Source: CAYYGL01 sp964471235
GTDB lineage: Bacteria > Calditrichota > Calditrichia > RBG-13-44-9 > J075
Direction of reading: 5' to 3'
Length of the DNA stretch: 10,785 bases
NCBI GenBank assembly: GCA_964471235.1
Contig: CAYYGL010000168.1
Location: 1-10,785, forward strand
Under the pieces are notes generated by a model. That model was not told where the DNA came from and did no database searches. It saw only the letters and a list, made by a program, of their open reading frames with translations. The position numbers and the translations under genes were made by a program. This document shows positions 1 through 6,742 of this stretch, one piece after another (position 1 is the stretch's first letter; every line of letters begins with the position of its first letter).

Positions 1-60
1 ATGTTTTCCTTCGTCACTTTGAACAGCAACTTCACCGGTTCGAAGTGAGAAATGTAATTC

Positions 61-172
61 AACCACGAATTACACGAATATTCTTAAATTATTTTTTTAC
101 TCTGTTTGGAATGGAATGGAGTTCCATATTCCTTTAACACTTCGTGTAACCTCCGTGGCGCTTCGTGTAACG
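61..172. repeat. Degenerate CACGAA inverted-repeat element
   Basis: TTACACGAA at 70-78 is matched by its reverse complement TTCGTGTAA at 141-149 and again at 162-170, and CCACG at 63-67 by CGTGG at 154-158. The arms surround an AT-rich core. Each arm is itself a short degenerate tandem of CACGAA words with a 9-11 nt period. This kind of word repeat is familiar from spacers of many environmental bacteria. Here it sits just upstream of a secreted-protein gene. Whether it is mobile, a transcript boundary or inert cannot be judged from one copy. Confidence 0.55.
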
Positions 173-262
173 ATTTCGATAAAGTAAGGTTCTGTTTCTC
201 ATCCCGAAGAAACGATGCTGAGCGGATAAAGCACCGCGTGATTCGTAACCTATTTGTGAATG

Positions 263-267
263 AGGAG
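263..267 (+). promoter_or_regulatory. Shine-Dalgarno AGGAG fixing the start at 274
   Basis: AGGAG lies 6 nt before ATG 274. The longer open frame begins at an ATG at 106, but its first 56 codons run through the CACGAA repeat element and lack a comparable site. The protein from 274 begins directly with a signal peptide. Confidence 0.75.
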
Positions 268-273
268 CAATCG

Positions 274-3200
274 ATGAATCGATCTATCATTTCTCACTAT
301 ATTTGGATAATGGGCTGGATGGTGATTTTCGCTCTGGAGGGAAGTTTTGCCCAGAGCATCACCTTCACCGATGTGGCAGGTCAAATGGGGGTTGACCATT
401 TTTACACCGGCCAATTCCTGGGGGGCGGGGTTAGTTTTTGTGACATGAACAATGATGGCCTGGAAGACCTCAGTCTGCCAAGTGGCAGCGGGGAAATTAT
501 TGCTGTATACGCCAACAACGGAACGGATTTTTCCGATATCGCTTCCCAGTTCAATCTAAGCGACTCAGCAGAATCGGAGAGCATTACCTGGGTAGATTTT
601 GATAATGATGGGGATAAGGATTTATTTATCAGCAATTTTCTGGCGTCTCCCCGCTTATATCGTAAGGATGGGGCAACGCTCTTTGTTGACGTTACCGTGA
701 GCGCCGGGCTGCCGGATGAGCCGCTTCCTTCTACGGCAGCCACCTGGGCAGATTTTGACAATGACGGTTGGGTAGATTTGTACCTCTGCAATTACAGCTA
801 TGTCAATAATATGCCCGCGGTGCCCAATATGTTGTTCCGCAACAACGGTGATGGCACTTTTAGCGATGTCACCGCCATTGCCGGGGTGGCAGACTCCACC
901 AAACAGCCCCTGGCGGTGGTTTCCCTCGATTATAATAACGACGGCTGGCAGGATATCTACATCGCCAATGATAAACGGAACGGAAATACCCTTTTTAAGA
1001 ATAATTCCGACGGCACTTTTACCGACGTCAGCGCCGAATCCCACAGCAACCTGGCGTTTGATGCCATGGGACTTGCCGTGGGAGATTACGATAACAACGG
1101 TTACCTGGATATCTATGTCTCCAATGGCGAAGAAGGCAACGGGTTGCTGCGCAATAACGGCGACGGCACCTTTACCAATGTAGCCGATTCCGCCGGGGTA
1201 GCGGTCAACCGGGTTTGTTGGGGAGCCAATTTCGTTGACTTTGATAACGATGGCGACCTGGATTTATATGTCTCCGTTTCCCATGGGGTGCCGGACCGGG
1301 AAAATGCCCTGTTTGAGAATTTGGGAGATGGCACCTTCACCCGATTGACCGGGGTAATGATTGGCGGGGACGATCACCAGAGTTTTGGCAATGCCATTGG
1401 CGATGTGAATAACGACGGTTACTGCGATATCGCGGTGTTAAATATCAATGCGCCGGTAACCCTGTGGGAAAATAGCGGCGGTGGCAACAACTGGATCAAA
1501 TTGGCATTGCAGGGAGTAGAGAGCAACCGCGATGGCATTGGCAGCCGGGTGGAAATTTACCGGAACGGGGAAAAGTTTATGCGATCCACCCAATGCGGAA
1601 TTAGCTACCTTTCTCAAAACAGCAGTATCCTTACGATTGGAGTCGGGCAGAGCGATCAACTTGATTACCTGGTGGTCAAATGGCAAAGCGGTGCGGTAAA
1701 TGTGCTTTCCAATGTTGCGGTGAACCAGACCCTGACCATAACGGAAGCGCCTCATCGCTTCACCAATTTCGCCCCGATTGCCGGAATTGATCATACCTAT
1801 GAACCGGGAGTGAACAATTCTATCGGCGGCGGGGTTGCCTTTGCCGATTTTGATAATGACGGCTGGGAGGATATCGCTATTGCCACCGGAGATGGCGCCC
1901 CGATAGCGCTGTATCACAACACCGGGGGGGATTTCCAGAATGTAACCGCTGGCAGTGGGATCACCACTACCGGGGAAACCAAAACCGTTACCTGGGGGGA
2001 TTACGACAACGATGGGGATAACGACCTCTTTGTGGCAAATTTTCAATCCTCCAATAAATTGTATCAGAATGACGGGAGTGGATTCTTTACTGACGTCACC
2101 GCTTCCGCCGGGCTGCAGGATAGTATGCAAACCACTGCTGCCGCCTGGGTAGATTACAACAACGACGGCTGGCTGGATTTGTATGTCTGCAATTACGGGA
2201 ATGTGAACGGCGCCGGGGAGCAGCCCAATGTGCTGTATAAAAACAACGGAGATGGCACGTTCACGGATGTCACCCTTGCTGCCGGATTAAGTGGTGGCGT
2301 GGGAAAGAAACCCTTAACGATGACGTTCTTCGACTACGACAACGACGGCTGGCAGGATGTATATATTGGGAACGATAAAGAGCAGGGGAATGAGTTATTC
2401 CACAATAATGGAGATGGCACCTTTACCGATGTCACCGTGGCTTCCGGCACCGGTGCGCTAATGGATGCCATGGGCATTGCCGTGGGAGACTACAACCGGG
2501 ACGGTTTTTTTGATCTCTATATTTCCAATGGCACCCAGGGCAATGTGCTCTATCATAACAACGGCGACGGTACCTTCAGCGATGTGGCAGGGCAACTTGG
2601 GGTTACGGTAAATAAAGAATGCTGGGGAACGGTCTTTACGGATTTTGATAGCGACGGCTGGCAGGATTTATTTGTCACGGTGGCAGACGGCGCAAATCGC
2701 CAGGATGTGTTGTTTAAAGGAACTGCCACCGGATTTGTGAATATCTCCGATTCGGTGGGGATCGTTGACCAGAGTTATGGTTACGGTTGTGCCGTGGCAG
2801 ATTATGATAACGATGGGGCTACGGATTTGCTGGTAGTGAACCGGCAGTTTGGTGGCGGAGCAAAAACGTTCCTGTATAAAAATTCCCTTCTCCGCGACAA
2901 TTGGCTCAACGTAAAACTGAACGGGGTAGAGAGCAATCGAAACGGCATTGGTGCCCGGGTGCGGGTGGTTGCCAATGGCGTTTCCCAAATTCAGGAAGTG
3001 CGGGGCGGCAGCAGCTACCTTTCCCAGAACAGCATGATCCGCTCTTTCGGCCTGGGGTCATCTTTTCAGGCGGATTCGGTGATTGTCGATTGGACTTCCG
3101 GCATCCAAACCGTTCTGACGAATGTGGCAGCCAATCAATTGCTGACCGTGACAGAAAGCCCTGTCGGAATCCGGGAATCATCTCGCCCGCCGCAGCAATT

Positions 3201-3474
3201 TGAACTGTTGCAGAATTATCCCAACCCGTTTAATCCGGAAACAGCTATCAGCTATCGGCTTCCGGCTGTCAGTCAGGTACAATTGGAGATTTACAATCCG
3301 ATTGGGCAGAGGGTCAGAACACTGGTGAACAGACGACAAGCCGCGGGTCGTTACACGGTGCAATGGGATGGCAGGAACGACGCCGGGCAGCCAGTGGCAA
3401 GCGGGGTGTATATCTATCAATTGAAGGCGGGTGAGCGATTTGTACAGTCTCGCAAAATGGTGTTACTGCATTAG
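274..3474 (+). CDS. Secreted double-module FG-GAP/CRTAC1-like protein with T9SS-type sorting domain
   Basis: The predicted product is a 1066-aa exported protein. Residues 1-26 are a signal peptide with probable cleavage after SFA26. Two complete modules follow. Module 1 (about 28-492) has seven D-x-[DN]-x-[DN]-G calcium-type loops, such as DFDNDGDKDL and DYNNDGWQDI, and ends in an ASPIC/UnbV domain from N405-N406-W407. Module 2 (about 495-964) repeats this with seven more loops and a second ASPIC/UnbV domain starting near W877. The C-terminus (about 972-1066) is the FCB sorting domain, with QNYPNPFNPE at 980-989 and a terminal RKMVLLH. Seven loops per module fit a seven-bladed integrin-alpha/CRTAC1-like propeller; this is inference from the spacing of about 50-60 residues. 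The ligand is unknown. The first module has no sorting domain of its own, as expected after fusion of two genes. A single-module paralogue follows 120 nt downstream. A 6-bp hairpin (3488-3493 with 3511-3516) lies just after the stop but has no T run, so cotranscription is possible. Confidence 0.9.
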   Translation: MNRSIISHYIWIMGWMVIFALEGSFAQSITFTDVAGQMGVDHFYTGQFLGGGVSFCDMNNDGLEDLSLPSGSGEIIAVYANNGTDFSDIASQFNLSDSAESESITWVDFDNDGDKDLFISNFLASPRLYRKDGATLFVDVTVSAGLPDEPLPSTAATWADFDNDGWVDLYLCNYSYVNNMPAVPNMLFRNNGDGTFSDVTAIAGVADSTKQPLAVVSLDYNNDGWQDIYIANDKRNGNTLFKNNSDGTFTDVSAESHSNLAFDAMGLAVGDYDNNGYLDIYVSNGEEGNGLLRNNGDGTFTNVADSAGVAVNRVCWGANFVDFDNDGDLDLYVSVSHGVPDRENALFENLGDGTFTRLTGVMIGGDDHQSFGNAIGDVNNDGYCDIAVLNINAPVTLWENSGGGNNWIKLALQGVESNRDGIGSRVEIYRNGEKFMRSTQCGISYLSQNSSILTIGVGQSDQLDYLVVKWQSGAVNVLSNVAVNQTLTITEAPHRFTNFAPIAGIDHTYEPGVNNSIGGGVAFADFDNDGWEDIAIATGDGAPIALYHNTGGDFQNVTAGSGITTTGETKTVTWGDYDNDGDNDLFVANFQSSNKLYQNDGSGFFTDVTASAGLQDSMQTTAAAWVDYNNDGWLDLYVCNYGNVNGAGEQPNVLYKNNGDGTFTDVTLAAGLSGGVGKKPLTMTFFDYDNDGWQDVYIGNDKEQGNELFHNNGDGTFTDVTVASGTGALMDAMGIAVGDYNRDGFFDLYISNGTQGNVLYHNNGDGTFSDVAGQLGVTVNKECWGTVFTDFDSDGWQDLFVTVADGANRQDVLFKGTATGFVNISDSVGIVDQSYGYGCAVADYDNDGATDLLVVNRQFGGGAKTFLYKNSLLRDNWLNVKLNGVESNRNGIGARVRVVANGVSQIQEVRGGSSYLSQNSMIRSFGLGSSFQADSVIVDWTSGIQTVLTNVAANQLLTVTESPVGIRESSRPPQQFELLQNYPNPFNPETAISYRLPAVSQVQLEIYNPIGQRVRTLVNRRQAAGRYTVQWDGRNDAGQPVASGVYIYQLKAGERFVQSRKMVLLH
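355..1749 (+). repeat. Intragenic module 1 (7 Ca-type loops + ASPIC/UnbV)
   Basis: First half of a tandem duplication inside the gene. The seven loops begin DMNNDG, DFDNDG, DFDNDG, DYNNDG, DYDNNG, DFDNDG and DVNNDG in order, many followed by NNGDGTF turns. Its protein is closer to the downstream 617-aa paralogue than to module 2: SQFNL..ESxSIxWVD, FDAMG, NGLLRNNGDGTF and PDR.NA.FEN are shared with the paralogue and changed or absent in module 2. Confidence 0.8.
1756..3165 (+). repeat. Intragenic module 2 (7 Ca-type loops + ASPIC/UnbV)
   Basis: Second half of the duplication. It begins with RFTNFAPIAGIDHTYEPG, which parallels the start of module 1 and of the downstream paralogue. Its loops begin DFDNDG, DYDNDG, DYNNDG, DYDNDG, DYNRDG, DFDSDG and DYDNDG. 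The fifth to seventh blades have diverged most from module 1. It is followed directly by the only sorting domain of the protein. Confidence 0.8.
3211..3242 (+). repeat. 32-nt identical copy of the sorting-motif DNA (with 5146-5177)
   Basis: The DNA encoding QNYPNPFNPET is identical over 32 nt in the two propeller genes (3211-3242 and 5146-5177), including silent positions. The flanking sorting-domain DNA has clearly diverged. Confidence 0.8.
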
Positions 3475-3594
3475 AGGAGCGATTCTTGGGGGAAACCCAC
3501 TTAGCGACTCTCCCCCGGGAGGCTTATTGAGAAGCGTCTCGCCCTTCAGATTGCAATTTGTAACGATGGAAACCATATACCGGGAGTAAAGGAT

Positions 3595-5448
3595 ATGCTT
3601 AGTCGCAAACACATCTTTTTCCGTTTCTACGCAGGGGCAAGCCCATTTTATGTTTTTCTCTCCTTCATCGGACTGCTTTGGGCACACCACCTGTTTGCCC
3701 AGCAGGTCACCTTCCGGAACGTGGCGGATTCCCTGGGTGTGAACCATACTTACATCCACAGCGGCTTATATGGCGGGGGGATTAGTTTTATGGATTTCAA
3801 CATGGATGGATGGGAGGATATCTCCTTCGCCAGTGGATTGGGTGAGTTGGTGTATCTTTACCAGAATGATGGCAGCGGATTCACCAATGTGGCATCTCAG
3901 TTCAATCTGAATGATCAGCAGGAATCCCAATCTATCCAGTGGGTTGATTACGATAATGATGGCGATAAGGACCTGTTTGTCACGAATTTTGAGGGACCCT
4001 GCCGCTTATACCGCAATGATGGTCTTCCGAATCTCACCGATGTGACGACTTCTGCCGGGATCACCACCGATTCTCTGCCTCTTTCCGCTGCCTGCTGGTT
4101 GGATTATGACAACGACGGCTGGCTGGATTTGTATATTACCAACCGTTCCCAGGTTCTGCCGAACATTCTTTATCATAATCAAGGAGATGGCACTTTTCTG
4201 GATGTGACGGAATTTGCCGGGGTAGGGGATACCACCCAAAGCCCCCTGGCGGTGGCTGCCCTCGATTATGACAACGACGGCTGGCAGGATATCTATGTTG
4301 CCAATGACCGCAGACGGGGGAATACCCTGTTTCACAACAATGGCGACGGTACGTTTACGGATGTGAGCGGTGAATCCCACGCCGACCTCCATTTTGACGC
4401 CATGGGAATTGCCATTGGGGATTACGATAATAACGGATTTTTGGATATGTATGTCAGCAACGGACCGGCTGGCAACGGGTTGTTGCGCAACAATGGCGAC
4501 GGCACCTTTACCGATATGGCGGATTCCCTGGGGATGCCGGTTAACAAAATTTGCTGGGGCACCAATTTTTTTGATTACGACAACGACGGTGACCTGGATT
4601 TATATGTCTGCATTTCCGGCGGCAACCCGGACCGCCGCAATGCCTTTTTTGAAAACAATGGTGACGGCACGTTTCGTCAACCGGCTGGTATTGGCCTGGA
4701 GAATGATATGTATGAAAGCTACAGTGTGGCAATGGGAGATTTCGACAATAACGGTTACCTCGATATGGCAGTGTTAAATGAAAACGATCCGTCCTGTTTG
4801 TGGCAAAGCAGCGGCGGCACCAATAACTGGCTGAAAATTTCCCTGGAAGGCACTGTTAGCAACCGGGATGCGATTGGCAGCCGGATAGAGATTTGGCGAA
4901 GTGGGGAGCGGATGATTCGCACCACTCACTGCGGTATCAGTTATTTGGCGCAGAACAGCGGCACGCTGCTTGTTGGTGTGGGCACCACTACCGTGGTAGA
5001 TTCAATTATCGTGTACTGGCCATCCGGTTTTGTGGATGCGGTACAAAATGTTAATGTGAATCAGCATATACATATTCGGGAAGGGGAGGGAATGGTTACC
5101 GGGATTACGCCGCCTTCTGAGGCAGCCCACGGTTTTTTCCTGGAACAGAATTATCCCAACCCGTTTAATCCGGAAACCAATTTAGGATTTCGGATTGCGA
5201 ATGCCCCCAACGGGGCAGGCGGATTTGTGGAATTGAAGATATACGATTTACTGGGTCAGGAAGTCAAAACACTGGTTAATGAGCGCAAAACAGCCGGAAT
5301 CTATACCGTTCGGTGGGATGGCACCAACGATGCCGGGCAGCCGGTTGCCAGCGGGGTGTATGTGTATCGGCTCATTGTAAAACAGGCTTCCAGCCTGTTC
5401 CCTGTCGGCATCTTTGTTCAAACCCGGAAGATGGTGCTATTGCGATAA
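3595..5448 (+). CDS. Secreted single-module FG-GAP/CRTAC1-like protein with T9SS-type sorting domain
   Basis: A 617-aa paralogue of the upstream gene. Residues 1-35 are a signal peptide with a hydrophobic core near 18-29 and probable cleavage after LFA35. Seven D-x-[DN]-x-[DN]-G loops follow (DFNMDG, DYDNDG four times, DYDNNG and DFDNNG, interleaved), then an ASPIC/UnbV domain from N410-N411-W412 to about 497. The sorting domain has QNYPNPFNPE at 518-527 and ends RKMVLLR. The start is supported by GGGAG at 3582-3586, 8 nt upstream. Compared with the upstream gene, the sorting domain has about eight extra residues (around KQASSLFPVGI) encoded by a perfect DNA palindrome. It is probably a surface or released protein with a seven-bladed propeller; no enzymatic residues are recognised. 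Its close similarity to module 1 of its neighbour points to local duplication. Confidence 0.9.
   Translation: MLSRKHIFFRFYAGASPFYVFLSFIGLLWAHHLFAQQVTFRNVADSLGVNHTYIHSGLYGGGISFMDFNMDGWEDISFASGLGELVYLYQNDGSGFTNVASQFNLNDQQESQSIQWVDYDNDGDKDLFVTNFEGPCRLYRNDGLPNLTDVTTSAGITTDSLPLSAACWLDYDNDGWLDLYITNRSQVLPNILYHNQGDGTFLDVTEFAGVGDTTQSPLAVAALDYDNDGWQDIYVANDRRRGNTLFHNNGDGTFTDVSGESHADLHFDAMGIAIGDYDNNGFLDMYVSNGPAGNGLLRNNGDGTFTDMADSLGMPVNKICWGTNFFDYDNDGDLDLYVCISGGNPDRRNAFFENNGDGTFRQPAGIGLENDMYESYSVAMGDFDNNGYLDMAVLNENDPSCLWQSSGGTNNWLKISLEGTVSNRDAIGSRIEIWRSGERMIRTTHCGISYLAQNSGTLLVGVGTTTVVDSIIVYWPSGFVDAVQNVNVNQHIHIREGEGMVTGITPPSEAAHGFFLEQNYPNPFNPETNLGFRIANAPNGAGGFVELKIYDLLGQEVKTLVNERKTAGIYTVRWDGTNDAGQPVASGVYVYRLIVKQASSLFPVGIFVQTRKMVLLR
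5381..5399. repeat. Palindrome inserted in frame in the sorting domain
   Basis: AACAGGC (5381-5387), loop TTCCA, GCCTGTT (5393-5399) form a perfect 7-bp stem inside the coding sequence. It encodes part of the stretch KQASSLFPV, which the upstream paralogue lacks: YQL-KAGER-FVQ there, YRL-IVKQASSLFPVGI-FVQ here, a difference of eight residues or 24 nt. In another frame it reads KTGFQPVP. From memory, such reads mark dispersed palindromic repeats in several environmental phyla. Confidence 0.6.
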
Positions 5449-5506
5449 TTGAGCGAATCACGGGTTTTGGTCAGCGATGCGGGGTACCTGTGTGCTTAAA
5501 CCCAAA

Positions 5507-5541
5507 ACAGGCGCCGACTTGCAGAATGAGTCGACGCCTGT
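5507..5541 (-). terminator. Strong hairpin; terminator-like on the minus strand
   Basis: Arms 5507-5519 and 5529-5541 pair over 13 positions with one C-A mismatch around a 9-nt loop. On the minus strand the stem is followed by TTTTGGGTTT, as in an intrinsic terminator for the lipoprotein gene that ends at 5897. It also lies 58 nt after the plus-strand gene's stop, where it could stabilise the 3' end, but the plus side has no T run. Confidence 0.45.
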
Positions 5542-5543
5542 CC

Positions 5544-5570
5544 GGGTGGGGGAGGGGCGAGGGAAAAGGG
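5544..5570 (+). other. G-quadruplex motif
   Basis: Five runs of three or more G occur on the plus strand (5544-5546, 5548-5552, 5554-5557, 5561-5563, 5568-5570) with loops of 1, 1, 3 and 4 nt. This meets the classical G3+N1-7 rule. It starts 2 nt after the preceding hairpin, in the 3' region of the plus-strand propeller gene. Confidence 0.6.
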
Positions 5571-5605
5571 AAAAGGTAAAAGGTATAAGGTATAAGGATA
5601 TAGGT
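5564..5605 (+). repeat. Six-unit purine-rich heptamer repeat
   Basis: The units are AAAAGGG, AAAAGGT, AAAAGGT, ATAAGGT, ATAAGGA and TATAGGT, in register over 42 nt. The repeat is intergenic, so length change would not shift a reading frame. Confidence 0.7.
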
Positions 5606-5630
5606 TGTTTTGATTGTTCTTCCCCTTTTC

Positions 5631-5689
5631 GGTGAGTGGTGACTGGCGAGTCGAACAGAACAGCGTTTCTCCATTCACCATTCTCAACC
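5631..5689. repeat. Imperfect inverted repeat of TGAG/TGGTGA words
   Basis: The left arm 5631-5646 (GGTGAGTGGTGACTGG) and the reverse complement of 5671-5689 (GGTTGAGAATGGTGAATGG) align with a small gap. The word-like, degenerate character matches the other spacer repeats in the window, though the word differs. Confidence 0.4.
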
Positions 5690-5727
5690 CCCGACCCGCC
5701 ATTCTACCACTCTAACTAATATAGAGA

Positions 5728-5881
5728 GACAAAATAATGGAGTTTGAATAATTAATCGGGCTATTTTTAATGCTCGCAGCGGAGCGTCAAAACAAGTTTT
5801 GACGCTCCGTTGTAAACGTAGGAGCGACAAAATTTATTTTGTCGGTGGCACGGTTATTTAATCAAACTTCATAATTTTGTC
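5728..5881. mobile_element. MITE-like nested palindromic element, ~154 bp
   Basis: Bases 5728-5761 and the reverse complement of 5848-5881 match at 28 of 34 positions, and two of the six differences are G-U-compatible. Both ends begin GACAAAAT. Between them lie two palindromes (5780-5809 and 5825-5844). Folded, the element gives a long outer stem with two side hairpins. No clear target-site duplication or coding capacity is visible. Its right end is 15 nt past the lipoprotein gene's stop. It could be a non-autonomous mobile element, a REP/BIME-like unit or a structured transcript end; one copy does not decide. Confidence 0.5.
5781..5848. repeat. Twin palindromes with 40-nt period and compensatory changes
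   Basis: Copy 1 (5781-5808) has the arm GGAGCGTCAAAAC, a 2-nt loop and a perfect complementary arm. Pairing extends out to 5777/5812 with one G-U. Copy 2 (5821-5848) has GGAGCGACAAAAT with the inner 9-bp stem 5825-5833/5836-5844 perfect. Where the left arms differ (T to A, C to T), the right arms change in step and pairing is kept. Confidence 0.65.
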
Positions 5882-5896
5882 GATCCACATCACTTC

Positions 5897-6739
5897 TCAA
5901 TCCACCCGCCGGGCACGGACGCCAAAATCCACATTATCCTTTACCCAGGTAAAAAATTTGCTTTGTTGCTCAATCGGAGTATCCGGCTGTAAAATTTGCG
6001 GGTCTTTCCAGCTAACCATCACCCGGGCATCCTGGGTCCAAATTTTGATGCGCTGCCGTTTCACCCGGGTTTGCCAATTCTTCCCCACTACCGGATTGGT
6101 ATAAAGTAGGCGAATGGTGACACTGCGCGCCAGTCTTTCCAGCGGCTTCAGGTTTATGCTGCCAAATTCTGTCTCGTCTTGCTTCTTCAAATCCGGGATG
6201 CCATCGCTGAGCATGACAATGGAGATGGGGCGCAGTAACAGGTTGCGATTCCTCACGGTCATGGCGACCTGCTCAAAAAACGCATTGTAGTCGGTAAACG
6301 GATTCTGAGCGTCTTTGGGAAACATCTTTCGCAATGTGGCAGCAATTTCCTCCACGTTTTTTCCCTCAAAAGTTTGGATGGGGTAGAAGGTCTTTGGTTC
6401 ATTTGCCGTGGCACCCCCAATTGACCCCACAAACAATACCCGGGGTTTTTCCAGCCCGCCCAGACCGTTCAGGTGCGCATAGAGATAATGCGCCAGAAAA
6501 TCAATGGAATCATCAAAATACCCGCTTTTCATAAACGAACCGCTGATGTCAACTCCCACAAACATGGATAAACGCGGCTTCGGGGGCTGGTTGGAATCGG
6601 TTAGATCACACCCGCCGGAGAAAATGAGTAAACCGGCAACAATGGTCGCTAAGACCAGCTTTTTGAGGGGATGTTGAGAGGAATTTTGAATGACCCGAGT
6701 CGTCACCCCTGTAATTTTGAGCGTCTTAAGTAACCTCAT
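5897..6739 (-). CDS. Lipoprotein with von Willebrand factor A-like (MIDAS) domain
   Basis: The product is 280 aa. A hydrophobic segment (about 27-40) leads to a lipobox-like FSGGC with the acylated Cys at 44, so it is probably membrane-anchored on the periplasmic side. The mature part begins with a beta-strand and a full metal-binding MIDAS signature: D64-I-S66-G-S68, T149 in NPFTDY, and D179 in MLSDG. This supports a VWA fold able to bind Mg2+/Mn2+ and a partner. ATG 6739 is 3 nt past the upstream gene's stop and has GGAG from that gene's tail as ribosome site. The long basic N-region before the lipobox is slightly unusual. The tight coupling implies a shared function with the membrane protein. 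No specific family beyond VWA is recognised. Confidence 0.8.
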   Translation of the reverse strand: MRLLKTLKITGVTTRVIQNSSQHPLKKLVLATIVAGLLIFSGGCDLTDSNQPPKPRLSMFVGVDISGSFMKSGYFDDSIDFLAHYLYAHLNGLGGLEKPRVLFVGSIGGATANEPKTFYPIQTFEGKNVEEIAATLRKMFPKDAQNPFTDYNAFFEQVAMTVRNRNLLLRPISIVMLSDGIPDLKKQDETEFGSINLKPLERLARSVTIRLLYTNPVVGKNWQTRVKRQRIKIWTQDARVMVSWKDPQILQPDTPIEQQSKFFTWVKDNVDFGVRARRVD

Positions 6740-6742
6740 CGC

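Larger units (their letters stand above)
1..273. other. Left spacer, no supported gene
   Basis: No convincing coding region lies here. A plus-strand frame from base 1 runs 15 codons to TGA at 46-48 and could be the tail of an upstream gene or chance. Positions 81-118 are AT-rich and flanked by CACGAA-type repeats (separate entry). No good -35/-10 pair was found for the downstream gene; a group-specific promoter without strong consensus is possible. Confidence 0.5.

Noticed and set aside
1..48. Possible 3' end of a gene upstream of the window
   Set aside because: Fifteen codons before a stop are too few to support a call, and no known C-terminus is recognised.
106..273. 56-codon N-terminal extension of the first propeller gene
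   Set aside because: It runs through a repeat element, lacks a ribosome site and would bury the signal peptide; AGGAG before 274 gives a clean start.
1438..2130. 230-codon open frame on the minus strand
   Set aside because: It is a mirror of the repetitive GAT/GAC/AAC-rich propeller coding sequence, as are similar antisense frames in the paralogue; it has no ribosome site or plausible protein features.
5781..5848. CRISPR-like repeat pair
   Set aside because: There are only two copies, each a self-complementary palindrome with a 12-nt spacer, and no cas genes; this is not an array.
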